Assembly (NCBI GenBank): GCA_003158585.1
Contig: PMKE01000021.1
Location: forward strand, 8,185 to 45,234
Length of the DNA stretch: 37,050 nucleotides
Direction: 5' to 3'
From: Alphaproteobacteria bacterium
GTDB taxonomy: Bacteria; Pseudomonadota; Alphaproteobacteria; Micropepsales; Micropepsaceae
Position 1 is the stretch's first letter. Each line of letters begins with the position of its first letter. The notes beneath the pieces were generated by a model. That model was not told the DNA's origin and did no database searches. It saw nothing but the letters and a program-made list of their open reading frames with translations. This document shows, piece after piece, positions 25,913-34,191 of the stretch. A program made the position numbers and the translations under genes.

Positions 25913-26232
25913 GCGTCCCTCCCGGCACGGCGCAGCATCGTCTCCAGCCAGCTCAGCATGCGGTCGAGATCGCGGTCCTCGCGCAGTTCCTCGATGCGAT
26001 GCAAAGCGTGGCGCACCGTGGTGCGGTCGCGGCCGAAGGCGCGGGCCAGCTGGTAGGCGCTCAGCTTGAACGTCAGATGGCAGAGATACATCGCCATCTG
26101 CCGCGCGAAGGCCGTCCTGACGCCGCCCCGTTTGACGGAACAAAGCTCCGTCAAGCCCACTCCGGTCGCTTCGGCGACTGCCACCTGCACCAGCAATATC
26201 TGTTCGGCAGCCGCCGAGACGCGCCGGTGCAC
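25909..26232 (-). CDS. DnaA domain IV-like helix-turn-helix protein
   Basis: A 107-residue protein nearly all of which resembles DNA-binding domain IV of DnaA: ARQMAMYLCHLTFKLSAYQLARAFGRDRTTVRHALHRIEEL (44-83) matches the DnaA signature, including the GRDRTTV(R)HA recognition helix. There is no AAA+ ATPase. It should bind DNA, perhaps DnaA-box-like sites (TTATCC cores occur nearby at 26319, 26343 and 26434). An in-frame TAG lies 18 bases upstream of the GTG 26232 start, which has no ribosome-binding site, whereas ATG 26266 in another frame has AGGGG. A one-base frameshift near 26233-26260 is therefore possible. Confidence 0.75.
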   Translation of the reverse strand: MHRRVSAAAEQILLVQVAVAEATGVGLTELCSVKRGGVRTAFARQMAMYLCHLTFKLSAYQLARAFGRDRTTVRHALHRIEELREDRDLDRMLSWLETMLRRAGRDA

Positions 26233-26266
26233 GCGCGGCGGTCGAAAATTCTACCAGCTTCAACAT

Positions 26267-26701
26267 GATCTTCCCCTCTTGTCGGCAACCGGACGCTCCG
26301 GCGCAGCACTGAGGAACATTATCCTACAGAATCGGCGGAGGGGGATAAGGAAACAACCACAAATGGTATACGGACGCGAATTTCTGTTTGCCGGCATGTG
26401 ATTAGGCGAAAAGTTATTCTGCCGCAGGGGAGGGGATAAGCCAAAAAGAGGCTGAACGCTCTCGCGTCAGCTACATCTTGTAGTTGTATGACTTTTTTCC
26501 GATAATAAACCTCAAGGCTCGTGATCGCGCCAAAAAGTCCCTTCGCAGCGCCCGGCACAAGAGATTTTGTATGTAGTACTTACGATAAACCGCATGGCCT
26601 TCCGGGCACGCTTGTGCCGGAGAAACACGGCGCCTGCCCCGCCAAACGGCCGTCCGCCAAGTGTTACTTTACCGGGCGTCGCGACCTGATAGACTTCCCC
26701 C
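26267..26701. other. Intergenic region with TTATCC cores
   Basis: 435 bases, AT-richer than the neighbours, upstream of the DnaA-like gene. TTATCC-type hexamers occur at 26319-26324 (plus), 26343-26348 and 26434-26439 (minus). These match six of nine to seven of nine positions of TTATCCACA. No gene or RNA is seen. Confidence 0.4.
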
Positions 26702-27034
26702 ATGAGAAGTATGTTTCGAATTTGCGTCGCAGCCGCGGCCGCCCTGTCGCTGGCCGGATGCGGTATCGTGTTTCCCAGCGCACACTCGCGCGCCTCCAGG
26801 AACACGCCGGGATTCAAGGCCGGCTATACCGACGGCTGCGCCTCGGCCACCATACAGGACACCAACTATCGCGCGGACACGGTCCGCGACGAGCAGTCCT
26901 ACGCGAGCGACAAGAATTATCGCGCCGGCTGGAGCAGCGGCTTCACCAACTGCCGCACCAACCTCACCCACGACACCACCATTCCCGGCGGCGGCCCCAT
27001 TCCCGACAACAACCCGGGGGCCCAGCGCCACTAA
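26702..27034 (+). CDS. Small lipoprotein
   Basis: A 110-residue protein with a lipobox L-A-G-C20 after a hydrophobic signal, so it should be lipid-anchored in the envelope. The mature part has two similar units, FKAGYTDGC and YRAGWSSGFTNC, separated by polar residues; it ends with a Gly/Pro/Asn-rich tail. ATG 26702 is the best start. The next gene begins 18 bases after the stop, so the two form an operon. The family is not recognised. Confidence 0.78.
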   Translation: MRSMFRICVAAAAALSLAGCGIVFPSAHSRASRNTPGFKAGYTDGCASATIQDTNYRADTVRDEQSYASDKNYRAGWSSGFTNCRTNLTHDTTIPGGGPIPDNNPGAQRH

Positions 27035-27052
27035 CCCGTCACGGAGGGGGAC

Positions 27053-27289
27053 ATGATCCGCAATACGATTGTCTTTTTGCTGTTCGTCTTCGGCATGTTC
27101 TTCGCCGGAAATTATCTCGCCTACGGCCAGATCGATCCCTGCCGCGCCCTGGCGGTGGAAGAGGCACGCCGCTCGGCCGCCCCGACCGGCATGGCCGAGA
27201 CGTGGACCCGCATCGATACCATCGGCATGAGCCGCCCCACCTGCACCAAGAACCTGGTGCGTTCCTGGTGGGAACGGCTGACCGGCTGA
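27053..27289 (+). CDS. Small membrane-anchored protein
   Basis: A 78-residue protein with one N-terminal hydrophobic segment (about 5-24), then a periplasmic part with two Cys (PC..., TCTKN) and a final SWWERLTG. GGAGGGG lies 7 bases before ATG 27053. It follows the lipoprotein by 18 bases, and both carry paired Cys, so a joint envelope role is plausible. No family recognised. Confidence 0.7.
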   Translation: MIRNTIVFLLFVFGMFFAGNYLAYGQIDPCRALAVEEARRSAAPTGMAETWTRIDTIGMSRPTCTKNLVRSWWERLTG

Positions 27290-27366
27290 GCTACTCCAAG
27301 ACGGTCATGTCGATATCGCGCGTGGGCGCGTAGTTCTCGCGCGCTTTACGGCATGACGCGTCCGGA

Positions 27367-28356
27367 TCAGTTCAGCGGCGCGGCGGATTCGAGCACCAAG
27401 AGGTGGAGGTCGCGTGCGGGCGCGAAATTTACCGCCGTGAACTCGAAGGTGGTCGGCCCCGTCTTCTTCAGCGCGCCGTCCCAGCACAGCGTCAGGATGT
27501 TGTCGGGCTTCAGCTTGTCGAGCGTCAGATGGAAGCGCCCGATGGGGCCCTGCCAGTTGTTGGCGGTCCGCAGGATGTAATCCGTCTGGTAGCCGTTGAG
27601 ATAGCCGCCGCTGTCGGGATTGGTCTGAGTTGTGGCGCCGCTCATGGCCTTGAGCGCCGCCCAGGTCGGTTCGTCGAAGCAGTAGTCGATGCCGCCAACC
27701 TTCTCCGTGCGCTTCTGGTATTCGGTGCTGAAGAAGAACTGGCCGGTCACCGGCTGGTAGGAATGCTCGATCACCACGGTCTGCTTGGCCGGAAATTTCT
27801 GCGTCCAATAGAAGCGCGTGCGCACCGTCCATTGCGGCACGAATTCGCTCGCCCCGTCGCCTTCGGCCACGCCCGCGGCGATCAGCGCCTTCTGCTTGTC
27901 GCGCGCCAGCTTCTCGAGCTTGAGATAGCCCTCGTCGGTCACCGGATTGATCGGGGCGCCCGCAGCGACGATCAACGCCGTCACGTCCTTGCCCTTGAAG
28001 AAGGCGCGCTGCTCGACGGACAGCGCCACGGGCTTGCCGTCCACCACCGCCTTGAAGTTCACGAAATTCTGCGGGTCGTCGGCGACCGTGCCGATGGCGC
28101 TGCCCCAGAACGTAGCCGTGTCGATGTCGGGCAGCGGGAAGGCGACGACGGTCTGGACGTCCTTCGCCGTCGGATTGACGAATTCGAAGCGGATGCGCAC
28201 CGCGTTGGGGCTGATGGTAAGATCCTCGGCCGCCATGCGGATGGGCGTGTTCTTGGTGAAGACAATGCCGCCCGCCTGGAGCGCCGCCGAGCTGTCGTCG
28301 GCCCGGGCTGCCCCCGCCAGCATCAGGACCGCGAGCGCAAAGCTGCCGTAGCGCAT
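27367..28356 (-). CDS. DUF4424 exported protein
   Basis: A 329-residue protein with a signal peptide (MRYGSFALAVLMLAGAARA). The mature start DDSSAALQAGGIVFTKNTPIRMAAEDLTIS and later VVIEHSYQPVTGQFFFSTEY, IDYCFDEPTW and NWQGPIGRFHLTLDK match the DUF4424 family of alpha- and other proteobacteria. Strand-rich, periplasmic, no known activity. GGAGG lies 6 bases before ATG 28356. It is downstream of the MerR gene in the same direction, but the strong hairpin at 28458-28490 separates them. Confidence 0.88.
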   Translation of the reverse strand: MRYGSFALAVLMLAGAARADDSSAALQAGGIVFTKNTPIRMAAEDLTISPNAVRIRFEFVNPTAKDVQTVVAFPLPDIDTATFWGSAIGTVADDPQNFVNFKAVVDGKPVALSVEQRAFFKGKDVTALIVAAGAPINPVTDEGYLKLEKLARDKQKALIAAGVAEGDGASEFVPQWTVRTRFYWTQKFPAKQTVVIEHSYQPVTGQFFFSTEYQKRTEKVGGIDYCFDEPTWAALKAMSGATTQTNPDSGGYLNGYQTDYILRTANNWQGPIGRFHLTLDKLKPDNILTLCWDGALKKTGPTTFEFTAVNFAPARDLHLLVLESAAPLN

Positions 28357-28457
28357 GGAATCCTCCCTTCGATTTGACGGACGGATTCTAGGACACTTTA
28401 CGGTAGGGGGAAATCGAGGCGCGCTGCGAGCCGCTCGCGCTCTCAGCTTGGAAAGGC

Positions 28458-28490
28458 AACGGCGAGGGGGAGGCCGTCCCCCTCGCCGTT
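28458..28490. terminator. Perfect 14-bp hairpin terminator
   Basis: AACGGCGAGGGGGA (28458-28471) pairs with TCCCCCTCGCCGTT (28477-28490) around a GGCCG loop. It lies just downstream of the MerR gene and insulates DUF4424. Confidence 0.85.
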
Positions 28491-28511
28491 TTCAGGAAAC
28501 AAGCTGCCGCG

Positions 28512-28937
28512 TTACGCTGCGGCGGCTTCGTGTACCATTTCAAGCGGCCCGGACTTGTGATCCGCCAGGCGGTCGTCGACCTCTTCGATGCTGCGCTTGA
28601 GTTCGCCGATCGCCAAGTCGATCTCGATCTTCTGACGCTCGAAGGCGGCGATGCGCTCTTCGAACTTGCGGCGGGCGTGCTGAAGCTGGCGCACGTTGAG
28701 GGTCTGATCGTAGAGCTCGAGGTATTCGCGAATCTCGGCCAGCGAAAAGCCCAGTCGCCGGCCGCGCAGGATGAGGATGATTCTCGCCCGGTCGCGAACC
28801 GAATAGATGCGGGTCTGGCCGCGCCGTTCGGGTCCGATCAAGCCTTCGTCCTCGTAGAAACGCAGAGTACGCGCCGTTACGGAAAATTCCTTGGTGAGCT
28901 GACGTATCGTGAAGGTGCGGTTCATTGTGGTTCCCAT
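28512..28937 (-). CDS. MerR-family regulator, LiuR-like
   Basis: A 141-residue DNA-binding protein. The MerR winged helix (about 8-75) reads FTIRQLTKEFSVTARTLRFYEDEGLIGPERRGQTRIYSVRDRARIILILRGRRLGFSLAEI; an antiparallel coiled-coil dimerisation helix follows. There are no Cys ligands, so it is not a metal sensor. The sequence and size match regulators of branched-chain or fatty acyl-CoA degradation (LiuR-type). It is divergent from the acyl-CoA ligase, and palindromes lie between them (29013-29074). ATG 28937 or 28925 could be the start. Effector is probably an acyl-CoA, by analogy. Confidence 0.9.
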   Translation of the reverse strand: MGTTMNRTFTIRQLTKEFSVTARTLRFYEDEGLIGPERRGQTRIYSVRDRARIILILRGRRLGFSLAEIREYLELYDQTLNVRQLQHARRKFEERIAAFERQKIEIDLAIGELKRSIEEVDDRLADHKSGPLEMVHEAAAA

Positions 28938-29012
28938 CGTTCCACCAGGGCCCGGCCGCAGCGGCCTTTTGCATTTTGCTCTTGAAGAGATCGTGCCCTG
29001 ACAATTTCTCAG

Positions 29013-29074
29013 ATAGGGAATAATACGGATACCCTTACGTCAACGTCAAGACTAATCCCTATTACAGTACTGTA
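29013..29074. promoter_or_regulatory. Palindromic operator cluster between MerR and acyl-CoA ligase
   Basis: TTACGT-CA-ACGTCA (29035-29048), an imperfect inverted repeat of the ACGT-n2-ACGT type used by LiuR-like MerR proteins, lies between two flanking arms, ATAGGGA (29013-29019) and TCCCTAT (29056-29062). A 12-bp perfect palindrome TACAGTACTGTA (29063-29074) follows. The 280-base region is AT-rich and probably holds both promoters. Confidence 0.5.
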
Positions 29075-29217
29075 TTTATACAGAAAGCTAACGTGAAGTT
29101 TTTCCCCTATAATCCTCCTCTACAGCTACGTTATTGAGTGTTCCTTAAACGCATTCTATTTGGAATATCAAGGTGTTCGCGGGTTAAGATCGCCCCACCT
29201 GAATTTGGGGATTTGCC

Positions 29218-30843
29218 ATGCTCGGGCTGATGCAGGACTGGCCGCTGCTGTTGCACAAAATCATCGATCACGCCGCGATTTTTCACGGCGACCGCGAAGT
29301 CGTGACGCAAACCCCGGAAGGCACGGTGGAGCGCAGCAACTACCGCCGGATCGATTCGCGCGCCAGAAAACTGTCCGAAGCGCTCCTCGCACGCGGCATC
29401 GGCATGGGCGACCGCATCGCCACGCTGGCCTGGAACACGGCGCGCCATCTCGAAAGCTGGTACGGCATCGCCGGCGTGGGCGCCGTCTACCACACCCTCA
29501 ATCCGCGCCTCTTCCCCGACCAGATCGTATGGATTGCAAACCATGCCGGCGATCGCGCCCTGTTCTTCGACGTCGCCTTTGCCGAACTGGTTGCCAGGAT
29601 CGCGCCGCAGCTCGAAACGGTCGAGTTCTTCGTGGCGCTGAGCGACCGCGAACATCTGCCGGACATCGGGATTCCCAATCTCGTCGCCTATGAGGACTTC
29701 ATCGCGCCGATGAGCGACAGCTTCGCCTGGAGGGAATTCGACGAACATACGGCCTGCGGGCTCTGCTACACCTCGGGCACCACCGGCAAGCCCAAGGGCG
29801 TGCTCTACAGCCACCGCTCCAACACCCTGCTCGCCATGATGGCCTGCGCCACCGACACGCTCGGACTTTCCAGCCGCGACACCATGCTGCCCGTGGTGCC
29901 GATGTTCCATGCCAATGCCTGGGGCATCGCCTTCGCCGCGCCGATGACCGGCGCCAAGCTGGTGCTGCCCGGCCCGCGCCTCGACGGTGCCTCGCTCTGC
30001 CGGCTCTTCGCCGACGAGAAGGTGACGATGACCGCCGCCGTGCCGACGGTGTGGCTCGCCGCCCTCAATTATCTGGAGGAGACCGGCAAGACCCTGCCCG
30101 CGCTCAAGAAGGTGCTGATCGGCGGCGCCGCCGCTCCGCGCGCCATGATCGAGATCTTCGAGAAGAAATACGGCGTCGAGGTCGTCCATTCCTGGGGCAT
30201 GACCGAGATGAGCCCGCTCGGCTCGCTCGGTACGCTGAAGGCGGGGATCGCCGACCTCTCCTGGGAGAAGAAGCTCGACTACAAGGTCAAGCAGGGCCAT
30301 CCGCCCTTCGGGGTCGAGATGAAGATCACCGACGCCGAGAACCGCGAGCTGCCGCGCGACGGAAAGACCTTCGGCCGGCTCAAGGTGCGCGGCCCCGCCG
30401 TCGCCAAGTCCTATTTCCGCGGCGACGGGCCGGGTGCCTTCGACGCCGAAGGCTGGTTCGACACCGGCGACGTCGGCACCCTGGACCGCGACGGCTACAT
30501 GACCATCACCGACCGGGCCAAGGACGTCATAAAGTCCGGCGGGGAGTGGATTTCCTCCATCGAGATCGAGAACCTGGCGGTCTGCCATCCGGCCATCGCC
30601 GAGGCGGCGGTGATCGGGGTCCCTCACCCCAAATGGGACGAACGGCCGCTGCTGATCGTGGTGCTGAAGCCGGGTCAAACCGCCACAAAAGGGGATATAC
30701 TCGCCTTCCTCTCCGGGAAGATCGCAACATGGTGGATACCCGACGAGGTTGTATTTATCGACGCGATTCCGCATTCCGCGACAGGGAAAGTGCAGAAGGT
30801 GGCCCTGCGCGAGCGTTTTGCAGGTTATCGCCTGCCCGGCTAG
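29218..30843 (+). CDS. Fatty acid/acyl-CoA ligase (AlkK-like)
   Basis: A 541-residue adenylate-forming enzyme that activates a carboxylic acid with ATP and then CoA. P-loop-like motif Y184[10 protein letters not shown], adenine-binding SWGMTEMSP, hinge [15 protein letters not shown] and the C-terminal catalytic Lys in SATGKVQK are all intact. The PMFHANAWG and GPRLDG stretches and overall length match medium-chain acyl-CoA ligases such as AlkK. Substrate: medium- or long-chain fatty acid, not certain. Divergent from the MerR regulator, which likely controls it. A DUF1499 gene follows 20 bases downstream. Confidence 0.92.
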   Translation: MLGLMQDWPLLLHKIIDHAAIFHGDREVVTQTPEGTVERSNYRRIDSRARKLSEALLARGIGMGDRIATLAWNTARHLESWYGIAGVGAVYHTLNPRLFPDQIVWIANHAGDRALFFDVAFAELVARIAPQLETVEFFVALSDREHLPDIGIPNLVAYEDFIAPMSDSFAWREFDEHTACGLCYTSGTTGKPKGVLYSHRSNTLLAMMACATDTLGLSSRDTMLPVVPMFHANAWGIAFAAPMTGAKLVLPGPRLDGASLCRLFADEKVTMTAAVPTVWLAALNYLEETGKTLPALKKVLIGGAAAPRAMIEIFEKKYGVEVVHSWGMTEMSPLGSLGTLKAGIADLSWEKKLDYKVKQGHPPFGVEMKITDAENRELPRDGKTFGRLKVRGPAVAKSYFRGDGPGAFDAEGWFDTGDVGTLDRDGYMTITDRAKDVIKSGGEWISSIEIENLAVCHPAIAEAAVIGVPHPKWDERPLLIVVLKPGQTATKGDILAFLSGKIATWWIPDEVVFIDAIPHSATGKVQKVALRERFAGYRLPG

Positions 30844-30863
30844 CGGGCCGGTAAGAGGGGACG

Positions 30864-31649
30864 ATGCGTTACCAGCCGCTGCTCGCGAGGATTTCCTTCG
30901 CGGCCTTTCTCGTCGGCCTCGCGATCGCCGCGGTGGCCTGCGGCGGCACGCGGCTGCACCAGTGGGACATCGACTTCGGCGTCACGCTGCTGACACCCGG
31001 CTTGGGATTCGGCGCCGTGGGATTCTTCTGCGGCCTCGCCTGGATCTGGCGGGCGCTGGCCATGAACAACAGCCTGGGCTGGCGGCTGGGCGGCATCGGA
31101 CTGCTCGGCTCGTCGCTGTTGACCGGCATTCCCGCCGATCACGTCTGGCACTGCTACACCCTGCCGCCGATCCACGACATCTCCACCGACATCGGCGACG
31201 CGCCCAAATTCGAGACGCTGCTCGAATGGCGCAAAGGCGCGCCCAATCCGGCGAGCTATGACGGGCCCGTGATGGTCGTTTACGACGGCGAAAAGATGAC
31301 GACGGCGCTGGCGCAGAAGAACGCCTATCCCGACATCAAGCCGCAGGAGAATCTGGACAACCGGACGCCGCAGCGCGAATTCATCGCCAAGTATTTCTGG
31401 CGCGCGCTCAATGCGGTCAACGCACTGGGCTGGCAGGTGGCCGCTTTCGACATCAAGAAGGGGCGCATCGAGGCGACCGACACCAGTCTGTGGTTCGGCT
31501 CGGTGTCCGACATCGCGATCCGCGTGCGCCCGGCGGGCGCCATCGGCGTGCGCATCGACATCCGCGCCAAGAGCCGCGTCGGGACGGCCGACGCCGGCCG
31601 CAACGCCGAACTGGTGCGCGATTTCCTGGAACGGGAAAAAGGACACTGA
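30864..31649 (+). CDS. DUF1499 membrane protein
   Basis: A 261-residue protein. Three N-terminal hydrophobic segments (about 10-28, 38-62, 72-90) precede the DUF1499 domain (about 105-255), recognised by FWRALNAVNALGWQVAAFDIKKGRIEATDTSLWFGSVSDIAIRVR. AGAGGGG lies 6-8 bases before ATG 30864; the 20-base gap from the acyl-CoA ligase suggests cotranscription. No known activity. Confidence 0.88.
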   Translation: MRYQPLLARISFAAFLVGLAIAAVACGGTRLHQWDIDFGVTLLTPGLGFGAVGFFCGLAWIWRALAMNNSLGWRLGGIGLLGSSLLTGIPADHVWHCYTLPPIHDISTDIGDAPKFETLLEWRKGAPNPASYDGPVMVVYDGEKMTTALAQKNAYPDIKPQENLDNRTPQREFIAKYFWRALNAVNALGWQVAAFDIKKGRIEATDTSLWFGSVSDIAIRVRPAGAIGVRIDIRAKSRVGTADAGRNAELVRDFLEREKGH

Positions 31650-31685
31650 GGCCGGCCATGAACGGGCGGCGCGGCGAAGGTGTCG

Positions 31686-31985
31686 TCAGCGCTTGCGCAT
31701 GCGCGCGTGGCGGTAGAGCGCGTGCGGCCGCGTGCGGTGGATCATCACCCTGACGATGCGCGGGGCGCGATGCACGAAACGTTCGAGCCAGCGCGAGAGG
31801 AACGCGAAACGATGCCGCAGGCCCTGTATCCTGCGACGAAACGGCTTGGAATTGGCCGCAACGATGGCGACGCCCGTCAGCAGCGGCACGGTGCCGATCA
31901 GGGGGATCGGAACAGGCGCCAGCACCAGCACGGCGCCGACCCCGATCAAGCCCCATCCGCCTGACAAGACAATCAGTTTACGCAT
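31686..31985 (-). CDS. Small membrane protein with basic C-terminus
   Basis: A 99-residue protein. An N-terminal hydrophobic hairpin (about 4-45) includes LAPVPIPLIGTVPLLTGVAIV, similar to PGPGW-type membrane proteins, and the C-terminal half is strongly basic (many Arg and His), ending RHARMRKR. It is convergent with DUF1499 (36 bases). No function known. Confidence 0.7.
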   Translation of the reverse strand: MRKLIVLSGGWGLIGVGAVLVLAPVPIPLIGTVPLLTGVAIVAANSKPFRRRIQGLRHRFAFLSRWLERFVHRAPRIVRVMIHRTRPHALYRHARMRKR

Positions 31986-32092
31986 CGATCCGACCGCGGC
32001 AGCTTCTCTGCCGGCATCGCCGGCGGCCGTTCCGGCGCCGACACGCGATACAAGAAAAGGCCCTAAGCAAAGCTTACTATACGACGGCGGCG

Positions 32093-32107
32093 TTAATCAT
32101 GCCTTAA
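32093..32107. promoter_or_regulatory. Perfect CtrA box
   Basis: TTAATCATGCCTTAA is an exact TTAA-N7-TTAA, 43 bases before the start of the membrane protein at 32150. This is the binding site of the alphaproteobacterial cell-cycle regulator CtrA. Confidence 0.6.
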
Positions 32108-32149
32108 GCATTTTCGCCCGCCGCCGCCCCGATATGGCTAAATTAGGGC

Positions 32150-32746
32150 ATGGAAGACGGAGATTTTCCGATAGTCAGCGAGCGCGCCACCCTGACGGCA
32201 TGGGGACTCTGCGTGGCGCTGTTGCTGGGCCCCGCGGCGCTGGTGTGGATCGTGCGCGGCGCGGCTTACGCAGCACAATGCCAGCCGGGTCCCGATCTCT
32301 GCCACGGCATGACGCTGGGCGCCGGCCTGCGCGACACGCTTTCGCTCGCCTGGTACCTCACCACCGAGACCTCGCTGCTGATCGGCGTTTCGATTATCGC
32401 CACGCTGGCCGCCTTCCGCGCCCACCGTCCGCTGCTCGGCACCATGAGCCTCTTGCTCCTGCCGATCCTGTCGCTGGTGCTGCCGATGATAGCGGTGCTG
32501 GTCTCCAAATACGAAGACTGCCCGGTTTCGACCGACGGCATCGGGAGCTGCACCTTGTGGGGCGCTTCGATGGGCATGAGCTTCCACACCGCCGCGATGG
32601 TGCCCGACATCATCTACGGCATCGCGCCCTACACCTTCGCGCTGACGCTGATGCTGGGACTGCTCGGTTTCTTCTTCGCGCGCCCGCACGCGCTGCCGCC
32701 GCCCGATCCCATGTCGCACATGCGCAGCCGCGGCGGCGAGGAGTAG
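32150..32746 (+). CDS. Four-helix membrane protein, unrecognised
   Basis: A 198-residue protein with hydrophobic segments at about 17-38, 67-89, 96-119 and 161-177. Cys44, Cys51, Cys124 and Cys134 lie in two loops between the segments, so disulfides in the periplasm are plausible. The C-terminus is short and polar (PPPDPMSHMRSRGGEE). No family recognised. A perfect CtrA box lies upstream, and a palindromic repeat follows. ATG 32150 is the only good start but lacks a Shine-Dalgarno sequence. Confidence 0.7.
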   Translation: MEDGDFPIVSERATLTAWGLCVALLLGPAALVWIVRGAAYAAQCQPGPDLCHGMTLGAGLRDTLSLAWYLTTETSLLIGVSIIATLAAFRAHRPLLGTMSLLLLPILSLVLPMIAVLVSKYEDCPVSTDGIGSCTLWGASMGMSFHTAAMVPDIIYGIAPYTFALTLMLGLLGFFFARPHALPPPDPMSHMRSRGGEE

Positions 32747-32780
32747 TGGTTCGAGGGCGATCGTAAATCGCCCCCTCCCC

Positions 32781-32801
32781 GAAATTTGCTTCGCAAATTT
32801 C
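32781..32801. repeat. Perfect hairpin within a CCTCCCC/GGGGAGG repeat
   Basis: GAAATTTGC (32781-32789) and GCAAATTTC (32793-32801) with a TTC loop, bracketed by CCCCCTCCCC and CAAGGGGAGG. It is a dispersed-type palindrome; related CTCCC...GGGGGAGG tracts occur at 14536-14553 and 6284-6300. Confidence 0.7.
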
Positions 32802-32826
32802 GACCCTCCCACAAGGGGAGGATGAT

Positions 32827-33174
32827 TCAATACGGTTTCGAATCGATGGCGTGCACCAGGCCGCGGATCGTGCGGTAGAGAAACCAGATCACCAGGATTC
32901 CCAGAACCCCAAATCCGACCACCACGAAGCAGAGCGGAATAGCGATCACGCCGACGACCAGCGAGATCCAGAACGTCTTGATGATGGCGTCGAAGTGCGA
33001 TTCCCAGATCGTGCCGCGGCTGTCCGTGCGCTGGACATAGGCCAGGACGACGCCGCCGATGGTGGCCAGATGCAGCGTCGGCCAGCCGATCAGGAACAGA
33101 ACATAGGCGACCAGCGCCATAACGCGGCCGGAATCGCCGTCAACCGCGGCGCGCGGCGCGTTACTCTCGGTCAT
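32827..33174 (-). CDS. DUF4870-like small membrane protein
   Basis: A 115-residue protein with hydrophobic segments at about 18-38, 68-85 and 86-108. YVLFLIGWPTLHLATIGGVVLAYVQR followed by ESHFDAIIKTFWISLVVGVI is the pattern of DUF4870/TMEM-type small membrane proteins. GAGGGACCC lies just before ATG 33174, so that start is preferred over 33198. No known function. Confidence 0.8.
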   Translation of the reverse strand: MTESNAPRAAVDGDSGRVMALVAYVLFLIGWPTLHLATIGGVVLAYVQRTDSRGTIWESHFDAIIKTFWISLVVGVIAIPLCFVVVGFGVLGILVIWFLYRTIRGLVHAIDSKPY

Positions 33175-33375
33175 GGGTCCCTCTCGATGAGACTTCATAC
33201 CATGTGGGGTTGGTCCAGGCCGATGTCAACATGGTGTCCCGGAATAATCCGGCGCGACAAAGCGCGATGAATTCGTGCGGCGTCGCGAATTCTTATCAGA
33301 CTTGTCATTCGACAATCCCGAACCGATATCTGAAGGTGGGTTCGGCGGGTGGGCTGGCCGGAGGAGTAAGACGCC

Positions 33376-33561
33376 ATGCCGAGTTACGACATCCGCTACC
33401 TCAACGACGACGGTACGCTGGCGGCCGAGATCGCCGCCGACTGCAGCAACGACATGCAGGCCAAGGTGCTGGCCCACGCCATGAAGCTGAGAGGCTCGAA
33501 GCGGATCGAGGTTTGGGAGGGCGTCACCCTCGTCTACCAGCGGCCCGAGACGGCGAACTGA
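33376..33561 (+). CDS. 61-residue soluble protein, unrecognised
   Basis: The sequence starts MPSYDIRYLNDDGTLAAEIAA and ends EVWEGVTLVYQRPETAN, predicting a small beta-alpha-beta fold. GGAGGAG lies 8 bases before ATG 33376. No Cys. Similar to small alphaproteobacterial proteins but no family name is justified. The 201 bases upstream have short palindromes only. Confidence 0.7.
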   Translation: MPSYDIRYLNDDGTLAAEIAADCSNDMQAKVLAHAMKLRGSKRIEVWEGVTLVYQRPETAN

Positions 33562-33586
33562 ACGGCGGAAAACAACAGCCCGTGTT

Positions 33587-33997
33587 TCAGTGCGGCAGGG
33601 CGCTCCATGCCGTGTAGCCGCCGTTGAGGCTGACAGCCCGCGCGTAGCCGTGCGCCAGGAGGAACTGCACCGCCTGCGCGCTGCGGTGACCCGCACGGCA
33701 ATAGACGACGAGCTTCACATCCTGCGGGATCTGCCGGTAGGTCGCGGCCAGCGAATCCAGCGGCATCAGCACGGCGCCTTCGATATGGCCCTGGGCGAAT
33801 TCTTCGGGCCGGCGCACATCGACGATGGCGACGCGGACCTGCGCCTTCATCAGCCTGTCGAGAGCGGCGGGCTCGATCAGCGGAACGACCTGCAGCGCCT
33901 CGACGGACACTGCCTGAGCGGGCGTAACGGGGTTGCCGGCACTCGCAAAAAATGCCGCAAACGCGGCCGCAAGCGGAAATATCATCGCAAACCCCAT
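33587..33997 (-). CDS. Rhodanese-domain protein, exported
   Basis: A 136-residue protein with a hydrophobic N-terminus (MGFAMIFPLAAAFAAFFA) and a signal-peptide-like AQA. The rhodanese domain follows: VAIVDVRRPEEFAQGHIEGAVLMPL and the active-site loop C100-RAGHRS, with catalytic Cys100 and Arg101/Arg105. It transfers sulfane sulfur or binds phosphatase-like substrates in the periplasm. A longer frame would start with TTG 34045; ATG 33997 or 33985 is preferred because it starts the signal peptide. Ends 25 bases from the 61-residue gene, convergently. Confidence 0.85.
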   Translation of the reverse strand: MGFAMIFPLAAAFAAFFASAGNPVTPAQAVSVEALQVVPLIEPAALDRLMKAQVRVAIVDVRRPEEFAQGHIEGAVLMPLDSLAATYRQIPQDVKLVVYCRAGHRSAQAVQFLLAHGYARAVSLNGGYTAWSALPH

Positions 33998-34191
33998 TGT
34001 TATTGTTATGGAGCCCAGCCTGAGAAGGAAGGTCGTTTCGGTCAATATGACGTACAGTCGCTACACAATTACGGGTGTTTAGCATCCGTATTATTCCTTA
34101 TGGCCAGTCCTTGCCGCCATTGTTCCTGCAGCTCCTTGCAATCGGGCGCGGAGCATAGCGAGGGATTGCGCGCAGTGCGCTTCTTCCGCGG

